Shown: piece after piece, positions 7,543 to 15,192 of the stretch
Layout of the letters: each line of letters starts with the position of its first letter
Numbering within the stretch: position 1 is the first letter of the stretch
Assembly (NCBI RefSeq): GCF_020991375.1
Contig: NZ_JAJLQZ010000007.1
Span: 186,001 to 250,000, forward strand
Direction of reading: 5' to 3'
Length of the DNA: 64,000 nucleotides
Source: Glycomyces amatae
GTDB lineage: Bacteria > Actinomycetota > Actinomycetes > Mycobacteriales > Micromonosporaceae
Translations under genes and position numbers: made by a program
The notes under the pieces: model-generated
Databases searched by the model: none
The model's input: only the letters and a program-made list of their open reading frames with translations
What the model was told of the DNA's origin: nothing

Positions 7543-8178
7543 TCAGACGTTCGTCCAGAGCGTCTCGAGGTCGACGAGCCTGTTGTGGCGGAACGTGAGG
7601 ACCCGCTCGACGGCGGCGGCCGCGCCCGCCAGGACCAGGGCGGTGTCGAGCCACCACGGCAGCCGGACCGGCGAGGTGAACGTCCCGAACCGCTCGGCGA
7701 CCCTCGGCAGCTCGGTGACCAGCTCCAGCGCCTGGGGCGCCGCCACCGCGAGGTTCACCAGCAGGACCGCGACCGCCGCCCGGCCGATCATCCGACTCCA
7801 GCGCGGGTGGCGGCGCGCGAAGCGGCCGCGCACGTCCTCGAGGGTCCCGCGCACCGGCGCGAGCCGCCGCTCCCGGCCGTCGGCGGACACGAAGTGGACG
7901 CGGCTGATCCCGTAGAGGGAGGAGTCGACCTCGATGGCCCCGCCGGGGACGGCGAAGCGCGCGGGCAGGTCCTTCCCGCCCACGCGGCGCCCGTCCGCGT
8001 ACAGGACCGCGCGCCAGTCCGCGGCCGCGTCGACCTCGGCCGTGTACCGGACGGGCGCGCCGTCCCCGCCGGGGAGGTCGATGCAGTAGAGCGCCCGGTG
8101 CAGCACCTCGTAGCGGCGGAACGGCCGCAGCCGCTCCCCGGTCCGGTCGGATTCGCAGGTGTCGTCGAGGTCGGTCAC
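7543..8178 (-). CDS. Two-helix membrane protein, probable MerR target
   Basis: A 211-residue protein not recognised as a named family. The first 135 residues are soluble, with a beta-rich pattern (ALYCIDLPGG...VRYTAEVDAAADWRAVLYADGRRV), followed by two predicted membrane helices: MIGRAAVAVLLVNLAVAAP and WWLDTALVLAGAAAAVERVL. The start was placed at GTG 8178, which has GAGGAG with 8-nt spacing. The longer reading to 8235 would begin upstream of the predicted transcription start near 8217. The promoter at 8224-8254 contains the same palindrome as the MerR and hydrolase promoters, so the gene probably belongs to that regulon. It is convergent with the HATPase gene, ending 8 bp from it. Confidence 0.6.
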   Translation of the reverse strand: MTDLDDTCESDRTGERLRPFRRYEVLHRALYCIDLPGGDGAPVRYTAEVDAAADWRAVLYADGRRVGGKDLPARFAVPGGAIEVDSSLYGISRVHFVSADGRERRLAPVRGTLEDVRGRFARRHPRWSRMIGRAAVAVLLVNLAVAAPQALELVTELPRVAERFGTFTSPVRLPWWLDTALVLAGAAAAVERVLTFRHNRLVDLETLWTNV

Positions 8179-8223
8179 GGCGCTCACTCCTCGGGTGCTC
8201 CGGCGGGCTCTCCGCCGCCTCCC

Positions 8224-8254
8224 ATCACAGACCATGCCGCAGCGGCATGCTCAA
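8224..8254 (-). promoter_or_regulatory. MerR-type promoter/operator 1 (membrane protein)
   Basis: On the minus strand TTGAGC (8249-8254) and TGTGAT (8224-8229) are separated by 19 bp. The spacer carries the perfect palindrome ATGCCGC-T-GCGGCAT (8234-8248). A 19-bp spacer filled by a dyad is the hallmark of MerR-activated promoters. The same spacer sequence recurs at 8291 and 9132. Confidence 0.75.
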
Positions 8255-8284
8255 GGTCGTTCCGGCGTGATATGTCCCATAGAG

Positions 8285-8315
8285 GGCGTCATGCCGCCGC
8301 GGCATGGTCTTGACT
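8285..8315 (+). promoter_or_regulatory. MerR-type promoter/operator 2 (merR autoregulation)
   Basis: The palindrome ATGCCGC-C-GCGGCAT (8291-8305) sits in a 19-bp spacer between a weak -35 (GGCGTC, 8285-8290) and TTGACT (8310-8315). Aligned with the two sister sites, the bases after the dyad (GGTC/GGCC, then T-x-GACT) are conserved. It is 43 bp before the MerR start codon, so it probably mediates autoregulation. Confidence 0.68.
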
Positions 8316-8357
8316 GGGGGCCGCGGCGCGAGGGCGCCGGGGAACGAGGTGACGACG

Positions 8358-9089
8358 ATGGCATGGAGCACCCGCGAGATCGCCGAGCTCGCCGGCACCA
8401 GCCTCCGGGCGGTGCGCCACTACCACGAGGTCGGCCTGCTCGAGGAGCCCGAGCGGCTCCCCAACGGCTACAAGCAGTACGGCGTCGCCCACCTCGTCAA
8501 GCTGCTGCGGATCAAGCGCCTGTCCGACCTCGGCTTCTCCCTGCCCCAGATCGCCGCCATGGGCGAGGAGGACGACCACCCCGAGGAGGCCCTGCGCGCC
8601 CTCGACGCCGAACTCGCGGCCACCATCGAACGGCTCCAGCGCGTCCGGGCCGAGGTCGGCGTGCTCCTGGACCAGTCGGGGCCCACGGACCTGCCCCTCG
8701 GGTTCCCGGCTGCCGCCGCCGACGCGGAGCCCTCCGACCCGGGCCGCTCCCTCGTGGTGGTCCTGACCCGGCTCCTCGGCCCCAGGACCATCCAGGCGTA
8801 CGCCGACATCCTGCGCGACCCGCCCGCCGAGCCGGCGAACGACGAGTTCGAGCGCCTGCCCGCCGACGCCGACGAGGCGACCCGCGCCGCGCTGGCCGAA
8901 CGCCTCGCGCCGTTCGCGCGCGACCTCCACGAGCGGCACCCGGAACTGAACGACCTCACCGACGCCCCGCGCGGCGAGGCGTTCGTCAAGCGCTCGATCG
9001 GCAAGGCCCTCAAGGACCTCTACAACCCCGCGCAGCTCGACGTCATGCGGCGCGTCCACGACCTGATCGTCCGGCCGCCGACCGACTGA
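8358..9089 (+). CDS. MerR-family transcriptional regulator
   Basis: A 243-residue regulator. The winged helix-turn-helix is at the N-terminus: STREIAELAGTSLRAVRHYHEVGLL, then RLPNGYKQYG and LVKLLRIKRLSDLGFSLPQI. A dimerising coiled coil (LRALDAELAATIERLQRVRAEVGVL) follows at about residues 78-106. The C-terminal 130 residues are a non-metal effector domain without the Cys pattern of metal sensors. The start at 8358 has GAGGTG at 8346-8351. The three matching palindromes, one before this gene, one before the divergent membrane protein and one before the hydrolase, define a likely three-unit regulon. The inducer is not evident; the domain is longer than in CueR or SoxR. Confidence 0.85.
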   Translation: MAWSTREIAELAGTSLRAVRHYHEVGLLEEPERLPNGYKQYGVAHLVKLLRIKRLSDLGFSLPQIAAMGEEDDHPEEALRALDAELAATIERLQRVRAEVGVLLDQSGPTDLPLGFPAAAADAEPSDPGRSLVVVLTRLLGPRTIQAYADILRDPPAEPANDEFERLPADADEATRAALAERLAPFARDLHERHPELNDLTDAPRGEAFVKRSIGKALKDLYNPAQLDVMRRVHDLIVRPPTD

Positions 9090-9125
9090 AGCGGTGTGAT
9101 CCCGTTCACCAAAGCGCGGAAAACC

Positions 9126-9156
9126 TTGACCGTGCCGCTGCGGCATGGCCTGGACT
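9126..9156 (+). promoter_or_regulatory. MerR-type promoter/operator 3 (secreted hydrolase)
   Basis: TTGACC (9126-9131) and TGGACT (9151-9156) are separated by 19 bp that begin with GTGCCGC-T-GCGGCAT (9132-9146). This is the best-formed of the three sites: strong -35, suboptimal 19-bp spacing and a central dyad, the classic MerR arrangement. Transcription should start near 9163, ahead of an AGGGAAGGGA ribosome-binding region. Confidence 0.78.
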
Positions 9157-9200
9157 GTGCCCCATAACCCCCCAAAGGGGGCGACAGGGAAGGGAACGAG

Positions 9201-10718
9201 ATGCGACTACGACGAATCATCGGGCGCAGCCTGGCGCTGACGGCCGCGGCGGGACTCGGCGCCTCGCTGATGACCACCCCGGCGCTCGCCGCCGACGACG
9301 CGGCAGGCACCGTCGACTGGGGCGCCTGCCCCGAGGACGCGGCGGCCGCGCCCGACCTCGAATGCGCGACCATCGCCGTCCCGCTGGACCACCGCGCACC
9401 CGAGGGCGACACCATCGACGTCATGATCTCCCGGCTCACCGGCGCGAACCCCGAGGAGCGCCGCGGCGTGCTGCTGCTCAACCCCGGCGGACCCGGCGGA
9501 TCGGGACTGGCGCAGCCGGGCCAGATGCGGGACCTCGGACTGCCGAGCAGCGTGCTCGACGCCTACGACCTCATCGGCATGGACCCGCGAGGCGTCGGCC
9601 ACTCGACCCCGGTGAGCTGCGGCTTCACCGTCGAGCAGCACTACCGCGGCAACCTGCCGCCGTACGCGGTGGACGAGGCGGCCGTCGCCGAGCAGGCCGA
9701 GGCCGCCGAGGCGGTCGCCGACCAGTGCGCCGCGAACGACCCCGAAGGCCTCATGCCGCACATGACCACGGCCAACACCGCGCGCGACATGGACGTCATC
9801 CGCGAAGCCCTCGGCGAGGACGCCATCAGCTTCTACGGCGCCTCGTACGGCTCCGCCCTGGGATCGGCTTACGCCTCGCTCTTCCCCGAGCGGAGCGACC
9901 GGATCGTCCTCGACAGCAACCTCGGCGACACCGCGCTCGGCTACGAGCAGCAGCGCCTGTGGGGCCCCGGCTTCGAGGACGGCTTCCCGGCCTTCGCGGC
10001 CTGGGCGGCGCAGCGCCACGACAGCTACGGCCTCGGCGAGACCCCCGAGGAGGTCGAGGAGCACTACTTCGCGCTGGCGGAGCGGCTCGACGAGGAGCCG
10101 CTCGCGGAGTTCGACGGCCCGCTGTTCCGCTTCCTCGTGTTCGGCGGTCTCTACAGCGAGGCCTCCTACGGGATGACGGCCGGGATCTGGCAGTCGCTGG
10201 CCGCCTCCGACGAGCAGGCCGCCCGCGAGCGGTTCGAGGAGCACGACCTCCCCGCGGCCGCCGGGCAGGACGCCTCGGGGCTCTCGCCGTACGACAACGC
10301 CTGGTCCTCCTACCTGGCCGTCGCCTGCAACGACACGGACTGGCCGGAGGACCTCGCGACCTATCAGGCCGCGGTCGCCGAGGACCGCGAGCGGTACCCG
10401 AAGTTCGGCGCGGCGGGCGCCAACGTCTCGCCGTGCGCGTTCTGGCACAACGACCCGGTCGAGCCGCAGGTCCCGATCAGCGACGAGGGCCCGCGGAACG
10501 TCCTCATCGTGCAGCACCTGCGCGACGCGGCGACCCCGTACGAGGGCGCCCTCGCGGCCCGCGAGGCCTTCGGCGACCGGTCCCGCCTGGTCACCGTCGA
10601 CGGCGACGGCCACGGCGTCTACGTGTACGGCGACAACCCGTGCGCCCTGAACACCACGACGCGGTACCTCGTCGACGGCGAGATGCCCGAGTCCGACGTC
10701 TTCTGCGAAGCCGCCTGA
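9201..10718 (+). CDS. Secreted alpha/beta hydrolase, tripeptidyl aminopeptidase-like
   Basis: A 505-residue secreted enzyme. The N-terminal signal peptide has the basic MRLRRIIGR, a hydrophobic stretch and an ALA-A cleavage site near residue 30. It carries the oxyanion motif NPGGPGGSG, the nucleophile elbow GASYGS, and a C-terminal TAP-like segment (NVLIVQHLRDAATPYEGAL ... GDGHGVYVYG) with the catalytic Asp and His. Members cleave tripeptides from protein N-termini or act on small esters and peptides outside the cell. It is transcribed from a MerR-type promoter and ends at a strong hairpin at 10729-10762. Family assignment is firm; the substrate is not. Confidence 0.87.
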   Translation: MRLRRIIGRSLALTAAAGLGASLMTTPALAADDAAGTVDWGACPEDAAAAPDLECATIAVPLDHRAPEGDTIDVMISRLTGANPEERRGVLLLNPGGPGGSGLAQPGQMRDLGLPSSVLDAYDLIGMDPRGVGHSTPVSCGFTVEQHYRGNLPPYAVDEAAVAEQAEAAEAVADQCAANDPEGLMPHMTTANTARDMDVIREALGEDAISFYGASYGSALGSAYASLFPERSDRIVLDSNLGDTALGYEQQRLWGPGFEDGFPAFAAWAAQRHDSYGLGETPEEVEEHYFALAERLDEEPLAEFDGPLFRFLVFGGLYSEASYGMTAGIWQSLAASDEQAARERFEEHDLPAAAGQDASGLSPYDNAWSSYLAVACNDTDWPEDLATYQAAVAEDRERYPKFGAAGANVSPCAFWHNDPVEPQVPISDEGPRNVLIVQHLRDAATPYEGALAAREAFGDRSRLVTVDGDGHGVYVYGDNPCALNTTTRYLVDGEMPESDVFCEAA

Positions 10719-10728
10719 CACCGCAGGT

Positions 10729-10762
10729 CCGCCGGGCCGGGGCCGACGCCCCGGCCCGGCGG
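10729..10762 (+). terminator. Hairpin terminator after the hydrolase
   Basis: Perfect 15-bp stem, arms 10729-10743 (CCGCCGGGCCGGGGC) and 10748-10762, with loop CGAC, 11 bp after the stop codon. There is no T-run, as is common for actinobacterial terminators. Confidence 0.7.
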
Positions 10763-10837
10763 CCGTGCCCGTTCCAGCTCGACCGTCGCGTCCTCACGGA
10801 CCTGGTGGCGAGCATCCCAGGGGCCGGGCGTTGCGGC

Positions 10838-10861
10838 AACCGCTCACGGAGCGGTTACCGT
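10838..10861 (+). promoter_or_regulatory. Operator-containing promoter of a leaderless hypothetical gene
   Basis: AACCGCTC-ACG-GAGCGGTT (10838-10856) is a perfect inverted repeat. It occupies the 19-bp spacer between TTGCGG (10831-10836) and the -10 element TACCGT (10856-10861). The ATG at 10868 is 6 nt after the -10, so the mRNA is probably leaderless. The binding protein is unknown. Confidence 0.5.
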
Positions 10862-10867
10862 TCAAGA

Positions 10868-11344
10868 ATGAACTACCGTTATCTCCGCGACGATGAGGCC
10901 GAGGCCGTCGTCCGCTCCTCCTATCCGCAGGCGCAGCGGCTCCCCGCGCTGTCGGACCTGCTCGAGGGCGACCTGCTGTGGGACGGCCCGGCCCGGACGA
11001 TGGTGTACCTCGTCGACGCCTGGATCGAGGGCACCGGTTACGGGCGCCGCCTGCACACCTGCGCCGCCTGGAGCGTCACCGGCGACAACGACCTCGCCTA
11101 CGGCTTCTCCCGGGCGTCCAAGACCGCCGATCCCGCGCTCGTCAGCGCGGCCGCCGACGAGATCCTCGACATGGTCACCGCCGGTGTGACGGCCGCCGAC
11201 GACGCCGCCGCGTCGATCGCGATCACCGCGGTCCTCCACGGCGGCCTGGCCGAGTCCCCTTCCAGGAAGCCGATGTTCACGGCGCTCCGGGCCCGGCAGG
11301 CCGAGCGGACGCCCGCGGCGGCCGCCGACCCGAAGCGCCGATAG
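10868..11344 (+). CDS. Hypothetical protein
   Basis: A 158-residue soluble protein of unrecognised family. It has an N-terminal YRYLRDDEAEAVVRSSYPQA helix, a central aromatic strand region (RTMVYLVDAWIEG, TCAAWSVTGDNDLAYGFSRA) and an Ala-rich helical C-terminal half. No signal peptide, membrane helix or catalytic motif is visible. Codon use is typical of the window. It has its own palindrome-bearing promoter and no ribosome-binding site, with the -10 element 6 nt before the ATG. It is convergent with the azoreductase gene, with a bidirectional hairpin between them. Confidence 0.6.
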   Translation: MNYRYLRDDEAEAVVRSSYPQAQRLPALSDLLEGDLLWDGPARTMVYLVDAWIEGTGYGRRLHTCAAWSVTGDNDLAYGFSRASKTADPALVSAAADEILDMVTAGVTAADDAAASIAITAVLHGGLAESPSRKPMFTALRARQAERTPAAAADPKRR

Positions 11345-11349
11345 CGGGA

Positions 11350-11375
11350 GCCCGCCGGGCCGCGGCCCGGCGGGC
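11350..11375. terminator. Bidirectional hairpin between convergent genes
   Basis: GCCCGCCGGGCC (11350-11361) and its exact complement (11364-11375) form a GC-only stem with a minimal loop, 5 bp after the stop at 11344 and 7 bp from the azoreductase stop at 11383. It can serve both transcripts. Confidence 0.6.
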
Positions 11376-11382
11376 CCCGTGA

Positions 11383-12015
11383 TCAGTTCCCCGCGATGGC
11401 GCGGCCGGCCTCGCGGCCGGCGGCCAGCGCCTGCCGGTGCTGCTCGGCGGCGAGGTCGCGCAGGCCCTCCATGCCCGGCGTGGTCGCGGCGAGGGTGAGC
11501 TCGCGCTTGACCACCGTGAGGTCGGCGCCCCAGATGTCGCCCAGCACGCGCTCCAGGTACGGCGTGGAGTGGTCCCAGCCGTGGCGGGGCGCGCCGGGGC
11601 CGTAGCCGCCGCCGAGCGAGGTGACCAGGACGGTGGGCGTGCCCTTGAGGACCGGGGTGGTCGGGCCGGCGCCGGAGATGACCAGGTCGGTCCAGGTCTT
11701 GAAGTGCTGCGAGACGCCGTAGTTGTAGAGCGGGACCGCCAGGATGGCCGCGTCGGCGCTCTGGAGCTCCTCGGCCAGCGCGGCGGCGAGCTCGAGGGCC
11801 CGCCGCTGCGCCTCGTCGTGCTGCTCCTCGGGCGCGAACCCGGCGAGGGTCGCGTTCGTCCAGGCCTCGGCGGGCAGCGGGTCGGTGCCGAGGTGGCGGC
11901 GGACGACCGTGCCGCCGGGGTGGGCCGCGGTCCACTCGGCCTCGGCGAGGTCGGCGATCTCGGCGCTGGTGGAGGCGCCGGGCAGGATGCTGGCGTCCAG
12001 GCGGAACAGGTTCAT
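11383..12015 (-). CDS. azoR: FMN-dependent NADH-azoreductase
   Basis: A 210-residue flavodoxin-fold reductase of the AzoR/AcpD family. The opening strand and phosphate loop are LFRLDASILPGASTS, the flavin-contact segment is VPLYNYGVSQHFKTWTDLVI, and LVTSLGGGYGPG follows. It uses NAD(P)H to reduce azo dyes and, more physiologically, quinones, and is usually a homodimer in the cytoplasm. The gene is divergent from a TetR regulator with a 24-bp inverted repeat between them, so it is probably induced by quinone-like or electrophilic compounds. The family call is firm; the gene name follows the family only. Confidence 0.85.
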   Translation of the reverse strand: MNLFRLDASILPGASTSAEIADLAEAEWTAAHPGGTVVRRHLGTDPLPAEAWTNATLAGFAPEEQHDEAQRRALELAAALAEELQSADAAILAVPLYNYGVSQHFKTWTDLVISGAGPTTPVLKGTPTVLVTSLGGGYGPGAPRHGWDHSTPYLERVLGDIWGADLTVVKRELTLAATTPGMEGLRDLAAEQHRQALAAGREAGRAIAGN

Positions 12016-12091
12016 GGATGAAGCTCCTCAAGCGGTGGACCGCGGTCGCGGTCGCGGGTGGGCGGGTCGCGTCGGCGGGACCCTCGCCCTC

Positions 12092-12115
12092 ATAAACGGA
12101 CTTCACCCCGTTTAT
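12092..12115. promoter_or_regulatory. TetR-type operator between azoreductase and tetR
   Basis: ATAAACGG (12092-12099) and CCGTTTAT (12108-12115) form a perfect inverted repeat separated by 8 bp. It lies between two divergent genes and overlaps the promoter region of the TetR gene, whose TAGATT -10 is at 12128-12133. Confidence 0.72.
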
Positions 12116-12139
12116 ATTTCCGGCGGGTAGATTGCATTT

Positions 12140-12772
12140 GTGGAACGACCGCTCGTGCCCTTGGGCAGACCCCGCGCCGAACGCGCCGACGCCAAACGAA
12201 ACCGATTGCGGCTCTTGGCAGTCGCTCGTGAGATGGTCGCCGAGCACGGCACCGCGAATGTGACGATGGACGCACTCGCCGAGCGGGCCGGACTGGGCAA
12301 GGGCACGGTCTTCCGCCGCTTCGGCACCCGCGCGGGGATCTTCAAGGCCCTGCTGGAGGACGAGGCGAGCCGGTTCCAGGAGCTGGTGCTGGCCGGCCCG
12401 CCCCCGCTGGGGCCCGGCGCCGGGCCGGCCGAGCGCCTGATCGCCTACGGCCGCGTGCGCATCGAGTTCCTGATCGACAACCTCGCCGTGGCGCAGGCCG
12501 CGATGGAGCGCGACCGGGGGCTCCCGGTCGCCGAAGTGGACATGACGCACACCCACTTCCGGATGCTCCTGGCGCGGGCCGACCTCGGCATCGCCGACCT
12601 GGACAGCCTCGCGCTCCAGCTCAGCGCCGCCCTCGAAGGGCCGCTGCTGCTCTTCCTGTCCTCGCCGCAAGACGCCGAGCCGCCCGCCGCCGAGATCGAA
12701 CGGCGCCTGGCCGACGCCTGGCAGGCCCTGATCGAACGGCTCTTCCGCATGGACGCCCCGCCGGAGTCCTGA
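12140..12772 (+). CDS. TetR-family regulator divergent from azoreductase
   Basis: A 210-residue TetR regulator. The helix-turn-helix is at about residues 22-66 (RLLAVAREMVAEHGTANVTMDALAERAGLGKGTVFRRFG), followed by a helical ligand-binding domain. The GTG at 12140 has no ribosome-binding site, but TAGATT ends 6 nt before it, so a leaderless mRNA is likely. The 24-bp operator at 12092-12115 would let it repress both itself and the azoreductase. The downstream SoxR gene is convergent, with a hairpin between. Confidence 0.85.
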   Translation: MERPLVPLGRPRAERADAKRNRLRLLAVAREMVAEHGTANVTMDALAERAGLGKGTVFRRFGTRAGIFKALLEDEASRFQELVLAGPPPLGPGAGPAERLIAYGRVRIEFLIDNLAVAQAAMERDRGLPVAEVDMTHTHFRMLLARADLGIADLDSLALQLSAALEGPLLLFLSSPQDAEPPAAEIERRLADAWQALIERLFRMDAPPES

Positions 12773-12848
12773 GCGGCATGGCCGCCCAAGCCGTCCGAAG
12801 TATCGGCGCCACCGCCTCGACCGCTGTGCGACCGGCGAACGACCCGGC

Positions 12849-12876
12849 GGTCGGCCCCGCGAGCGCGGGGCCGACC
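12849..12876. terminator. Bidirectional hairpin between tetR and soxR
   Basis: GGTCGGCCCCGC (12849-12860), loop GAGC, and the perfect complement (12865-12876) make a 12-bp stem. It separates the convergent TetR gene (ends 12772) and SoxR gene (ends 12881). Confidence 0.68.
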
Positions 12877-12880
12877 GGGT

Positions 12881-13336
12881 TCACGCCTCGTCGGCCTGGA
12901 GGCGGACCGGGCCGGGGCCTCGGCCGCGCAGGGCGTCGTCGGGGTTGAGCAGGAGGCAGGCCTTCATGGAGAGGCAGCCGCAGCCGATGCAGCCGGTGAG
13001 TTCGCGTTCGAGCTGCTCTATGGCGAGGCGGCGCTCCTCCAAGTGGCGCTTCCAGATCCGGGACACCTGCTGCCACTCTTCGTGCGTGGGGGAGCGGTCG
13101 AGGGGAAGGGCGGCGAAGACGCGGCCGACATCGCCGAGGGGGACGCCGAGCCGCTTGGCGACGATGATCAGCGAGATGCGCCGGAGCATGTGCCGGGGGT
13201 AGCGGCGCTGGTTGGCACCGTTGCGCCGGCTCGCGATGAGACCCTGGCGCTCGTAGAAGTGGAGCGCGGAGGCGGCGACGCCGGTACGGCGGCCGACCTC
13301 GCCGATCGTCAGTTCGTCGTCGGGACTGAACTGCAT
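12881..13336 (-). CDS. soxR: Redox-sensing transcriptional activator SoxR
   Basis: A 151-residue MerR-family protein with the SoxR [2Fe-2S] signature. Four cysteines lie at C116, C119, C121 and C127 (CIGCGCLSMKAC), the C-x2-C-x-C-x5-C spacing that holds the cluster. The N-terminal helix-turn-helix is LTIGEVGRRTGVAASALHFYERQGLI. In actinomycetes SoxR senses redox-active compounds directly and activates exporters and oxidoreductases. The ATG at 13336 has GGAGG upstream. The gene lies directly downstream of an MFS exporter (26-bp gap, same strand) whose promoter contains a SoxR box, so the two probably form one autoregulated unit. Confidence 0.92.
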   Translation of the reverse strand: MQFSPDDELTIGEVGRRTGVAASALHFYERQGLIASRRNGANQRRYPRHMLRRISLIIVAKRLGVPLGDVGRVFAALPLDRSPTHEEWQQVSRIWKRHLEERRLAIEQLERELTGCIGCGCLSMKACLLLNPDDALRGRGPGPVRLQADEA

Positions 13337-13362
13337 CGCCCTCGCCTCCTTCCCCGCCGGGC

Positions 13363-14877
13363 TCATTCGGCCCGGCGTGCTCCAGTCTTCCCTCCGAAGA
13401 TCAGGAGCGCCACGATGATCGCGAGCACCAGGCACAGCAGTCCGACGCCGAGCTGCGTGACGCGCCACGACCACGTGAACGCCTCGAGTTCCGAGGCCCG
13501 CCCGTCGGCGGAGGTCCGACCCGCGCTGACGGCCGCCGCCCGCGCCCCGTCGCCGAGCCGACCGGTGAGGAGTCCGATGAGGGAGGCGCTGAACGCGGCG
13601 ATCACGAGCGCTTCGGCCGCGCCGCGCAGCGTGTTGATGAACCCGGCGGCCATGCCGACCGATTCGGCCGGCACGAGGGCCATCGCCTGCCCGTCGGTGA
13701 TCCCGAACGACGCGCCCATGCCGATCCCGATCAGCAGCAGCGGCACGGCGGCTGTCGCAAGCGCCCGCTCGGAGTCGAGGGCCGTGAGCCACAGGTTGCC
13801 CGCGGTGACGAACGCGAGTGCGAGGGTGATGAGCAGGCGCGCTGAGACGCCGCGGTTGACCAGCCCGGAGGCGGCGAGCGGGGCGGCGAGCACCGGTGCG
13901 GTGAGCAGCAGCATCGCGGTGCCGGAGAGCGCGGGGGACATGCCGCCGGCGGCCTGGAGGTAGGTGGGCAGGAAGACCAGCACCCCGAGGAAGCCGATCG
14001 AGGTGGTCAGCGTGGCCATGCTCCAGCCCATGAAACCGCGGTTGGCGACCAGGGACGGCGCGAGCACGGGTGCGGCGCTCCGGCGCTGCACGAGGGCGAA
14101 CACCGCGAGGGCCGCGAACCCCGCGACGGCGGTCGCCAGGACCGCCGGGTGCGTCCAGCCGAGCTCGGGGGCTTCGATGAGCGCGTACATGAGCAGCGTC
14201 AGCGCGGCGACGAACAGTCCGCTGCCGAGCCGGTCGGTGCGCGAACCGCTCGCCCGCGACTCGCGGATCCTCGTGCCGCCGAAGACGATCAGCAACCCGA
14301 CGACGGTGAAGACCGCGAAGCCGCCGCGCCATCCGGTCACCGCGATGAGCAGGCCCGACAGCGTCGGCCCGATCGCGATGCCCACGCCCGCCATGGTCCC
14401 CATGAGCGCGAACGCGCGGTTGCGCGCGGCCCCTTCGTATTCGGACGCGAGGATCGCGCCGCCGGCGGCCATGATCCCCGCGCCGCCCGCGCCCGAGACG
14501 ATCCGTGCGATGTCGGTGAGCACGATCGACAGGCTCGCCGCGGTGACGGCGAACCCCGCGGCGAACACGAGCGCCGAGAACACGAAGACGCGCCGCCGCC
14601 CGATCCGGTCCGCAGTGGACCCGGCGACGAGCGTCATGGCCGCGAACGCCAGGTTGTACCCGGCGACCACCCAGTTCAGCGGTGATCCCGACGCCCCGAG
14701 GTCGCGCCCGATGCTCGGCAGCGCCACCGCCGTGCCCGAGATCGACATCGCCACCAGGACGACGCCGACCAAGACCACCGGCAGGGTCAACGGGGAAGTG
14801 CGCTGCGCCGCCTCGGGCGCAGCATCGGGAACGGTGAGGTCCATGAAAGCCGCTTTCTGAACGGAAGAACTGGTCAT
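13363..14877 (-). CDS. MFS drug exporter (DHA2-like), SoxR target
   Basis: A roughly 504-residue multi-pass transporter. The loop after helix 2 carries the MFS signature GSTADRIGRRRVFVF, and 12-14 hydrophobic helices are evident; length and pattern fit proton-driven DHA2 multidrug exporters. The start is uncertain. TGTGGT at 14883-14888 would place transcription at about 14877, where an ATG stands, giving a leaderless mRNA; an internal ATG at 14844 has only a weak AGAAAG before it. The SoxR box sits in the 19-bp promoter spacer, and soxR follows directly. The pump probably removes redox-cycling metabolites or antibiotics. Confidence 0.85.
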   Translation of the reverse strand: MTSSSVQKAAFMDLTVPDAAPEAAQRTSPLTLPVVLVGVVLVAMSISGTAVALPSIGRDLGASGSPLNWVVAGYNLAFAAMTLVAGSTADRIGRRRVFVFSALVFAAGFAVTAASLSIVLTDIARIVSGAGGAGIMAAGGAILASEYEGAARNRAFALMGTMAGVGIAIGPTLSGLLIAVTGWRGGFAVFTVVGLLIVFGGTRIRESRASGSRTDRLGSGLFVAALTLLMYALIEAPELGWTHPAVLATAVAGFAALAVFALVQRRSAAPVLAPSLVANRGFMGWSMATLTTSIGFLGVLVFLPTYLQAAGGMSPALSGTAMLLLTAPVLAAPLAASGLVNRGVSARLLITLALAFVTAGNLWLTALDSERALATAAVPLLLIGIGMGASFGITDGQAMALVPAESVGMAAGFINTLRGAAEALVIAAFSASLIGLLTGRLGDGARAAAVSAGRTSADGRASELEAFTWSWRVTQLGVGLLCLVLAIIVALLIFGGKTGARRAE

Positions 14878-14882
14878 GGCCA

Positions 14883-14913
14883 CCACACCACCTCAACCGA
14901 AGTTGAGGTCAAC
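14883..14913 (-). promoter_or_regulatory. SoxR box in a 19-bp-spacer promoter
   Basis: ACCTCAAC-CGAA-GTTGAGGT (14891-14910) is a perfect inverted repeat containing the CCTCAA...TTGAGG arms of known SoxR operators. On the minus strand it lies between -35 TTGACC (14908-14913) and -10 TGTGGT (14883-14888), separated by exactly 19 bp, the geometry SoxR needs. The expected target is the MFS-soxR unit. Confidence 0.85.
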
Positions 14914-15192
14914 CCCCGATGTCCCACATCACAGCGGCGGAAGGCGGCAGCGGCCTTGAGGCGGGGCCGATCCGCCTGGTGACCTCGCTCTGCGCCTCGT
15001 CGACGGCAAGGCCGCCGAGGGCCGCGGCGGTAGAAGCGACCACGATGGGGTCGCCTCCAGGGTCAGGCCCAGGCGCGGACGTGTCCACGCTGAACCGGAG
15101 GCGGAATCGCCGAGAGGCTCAAGATGCGGCCGGTGGTCTCGGTCGTGACCCGGCACGGATCTGTCATGAAGTGTCACGGCCTGAACGGCCGT

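Noticed and set aside
8179-8235. Upstream start of the two-helix membrane protein at 8235
   Set aside because: It lies within or before the MerR-type promoter elements; GTG 8178 has a properly spaced GAGGAG.
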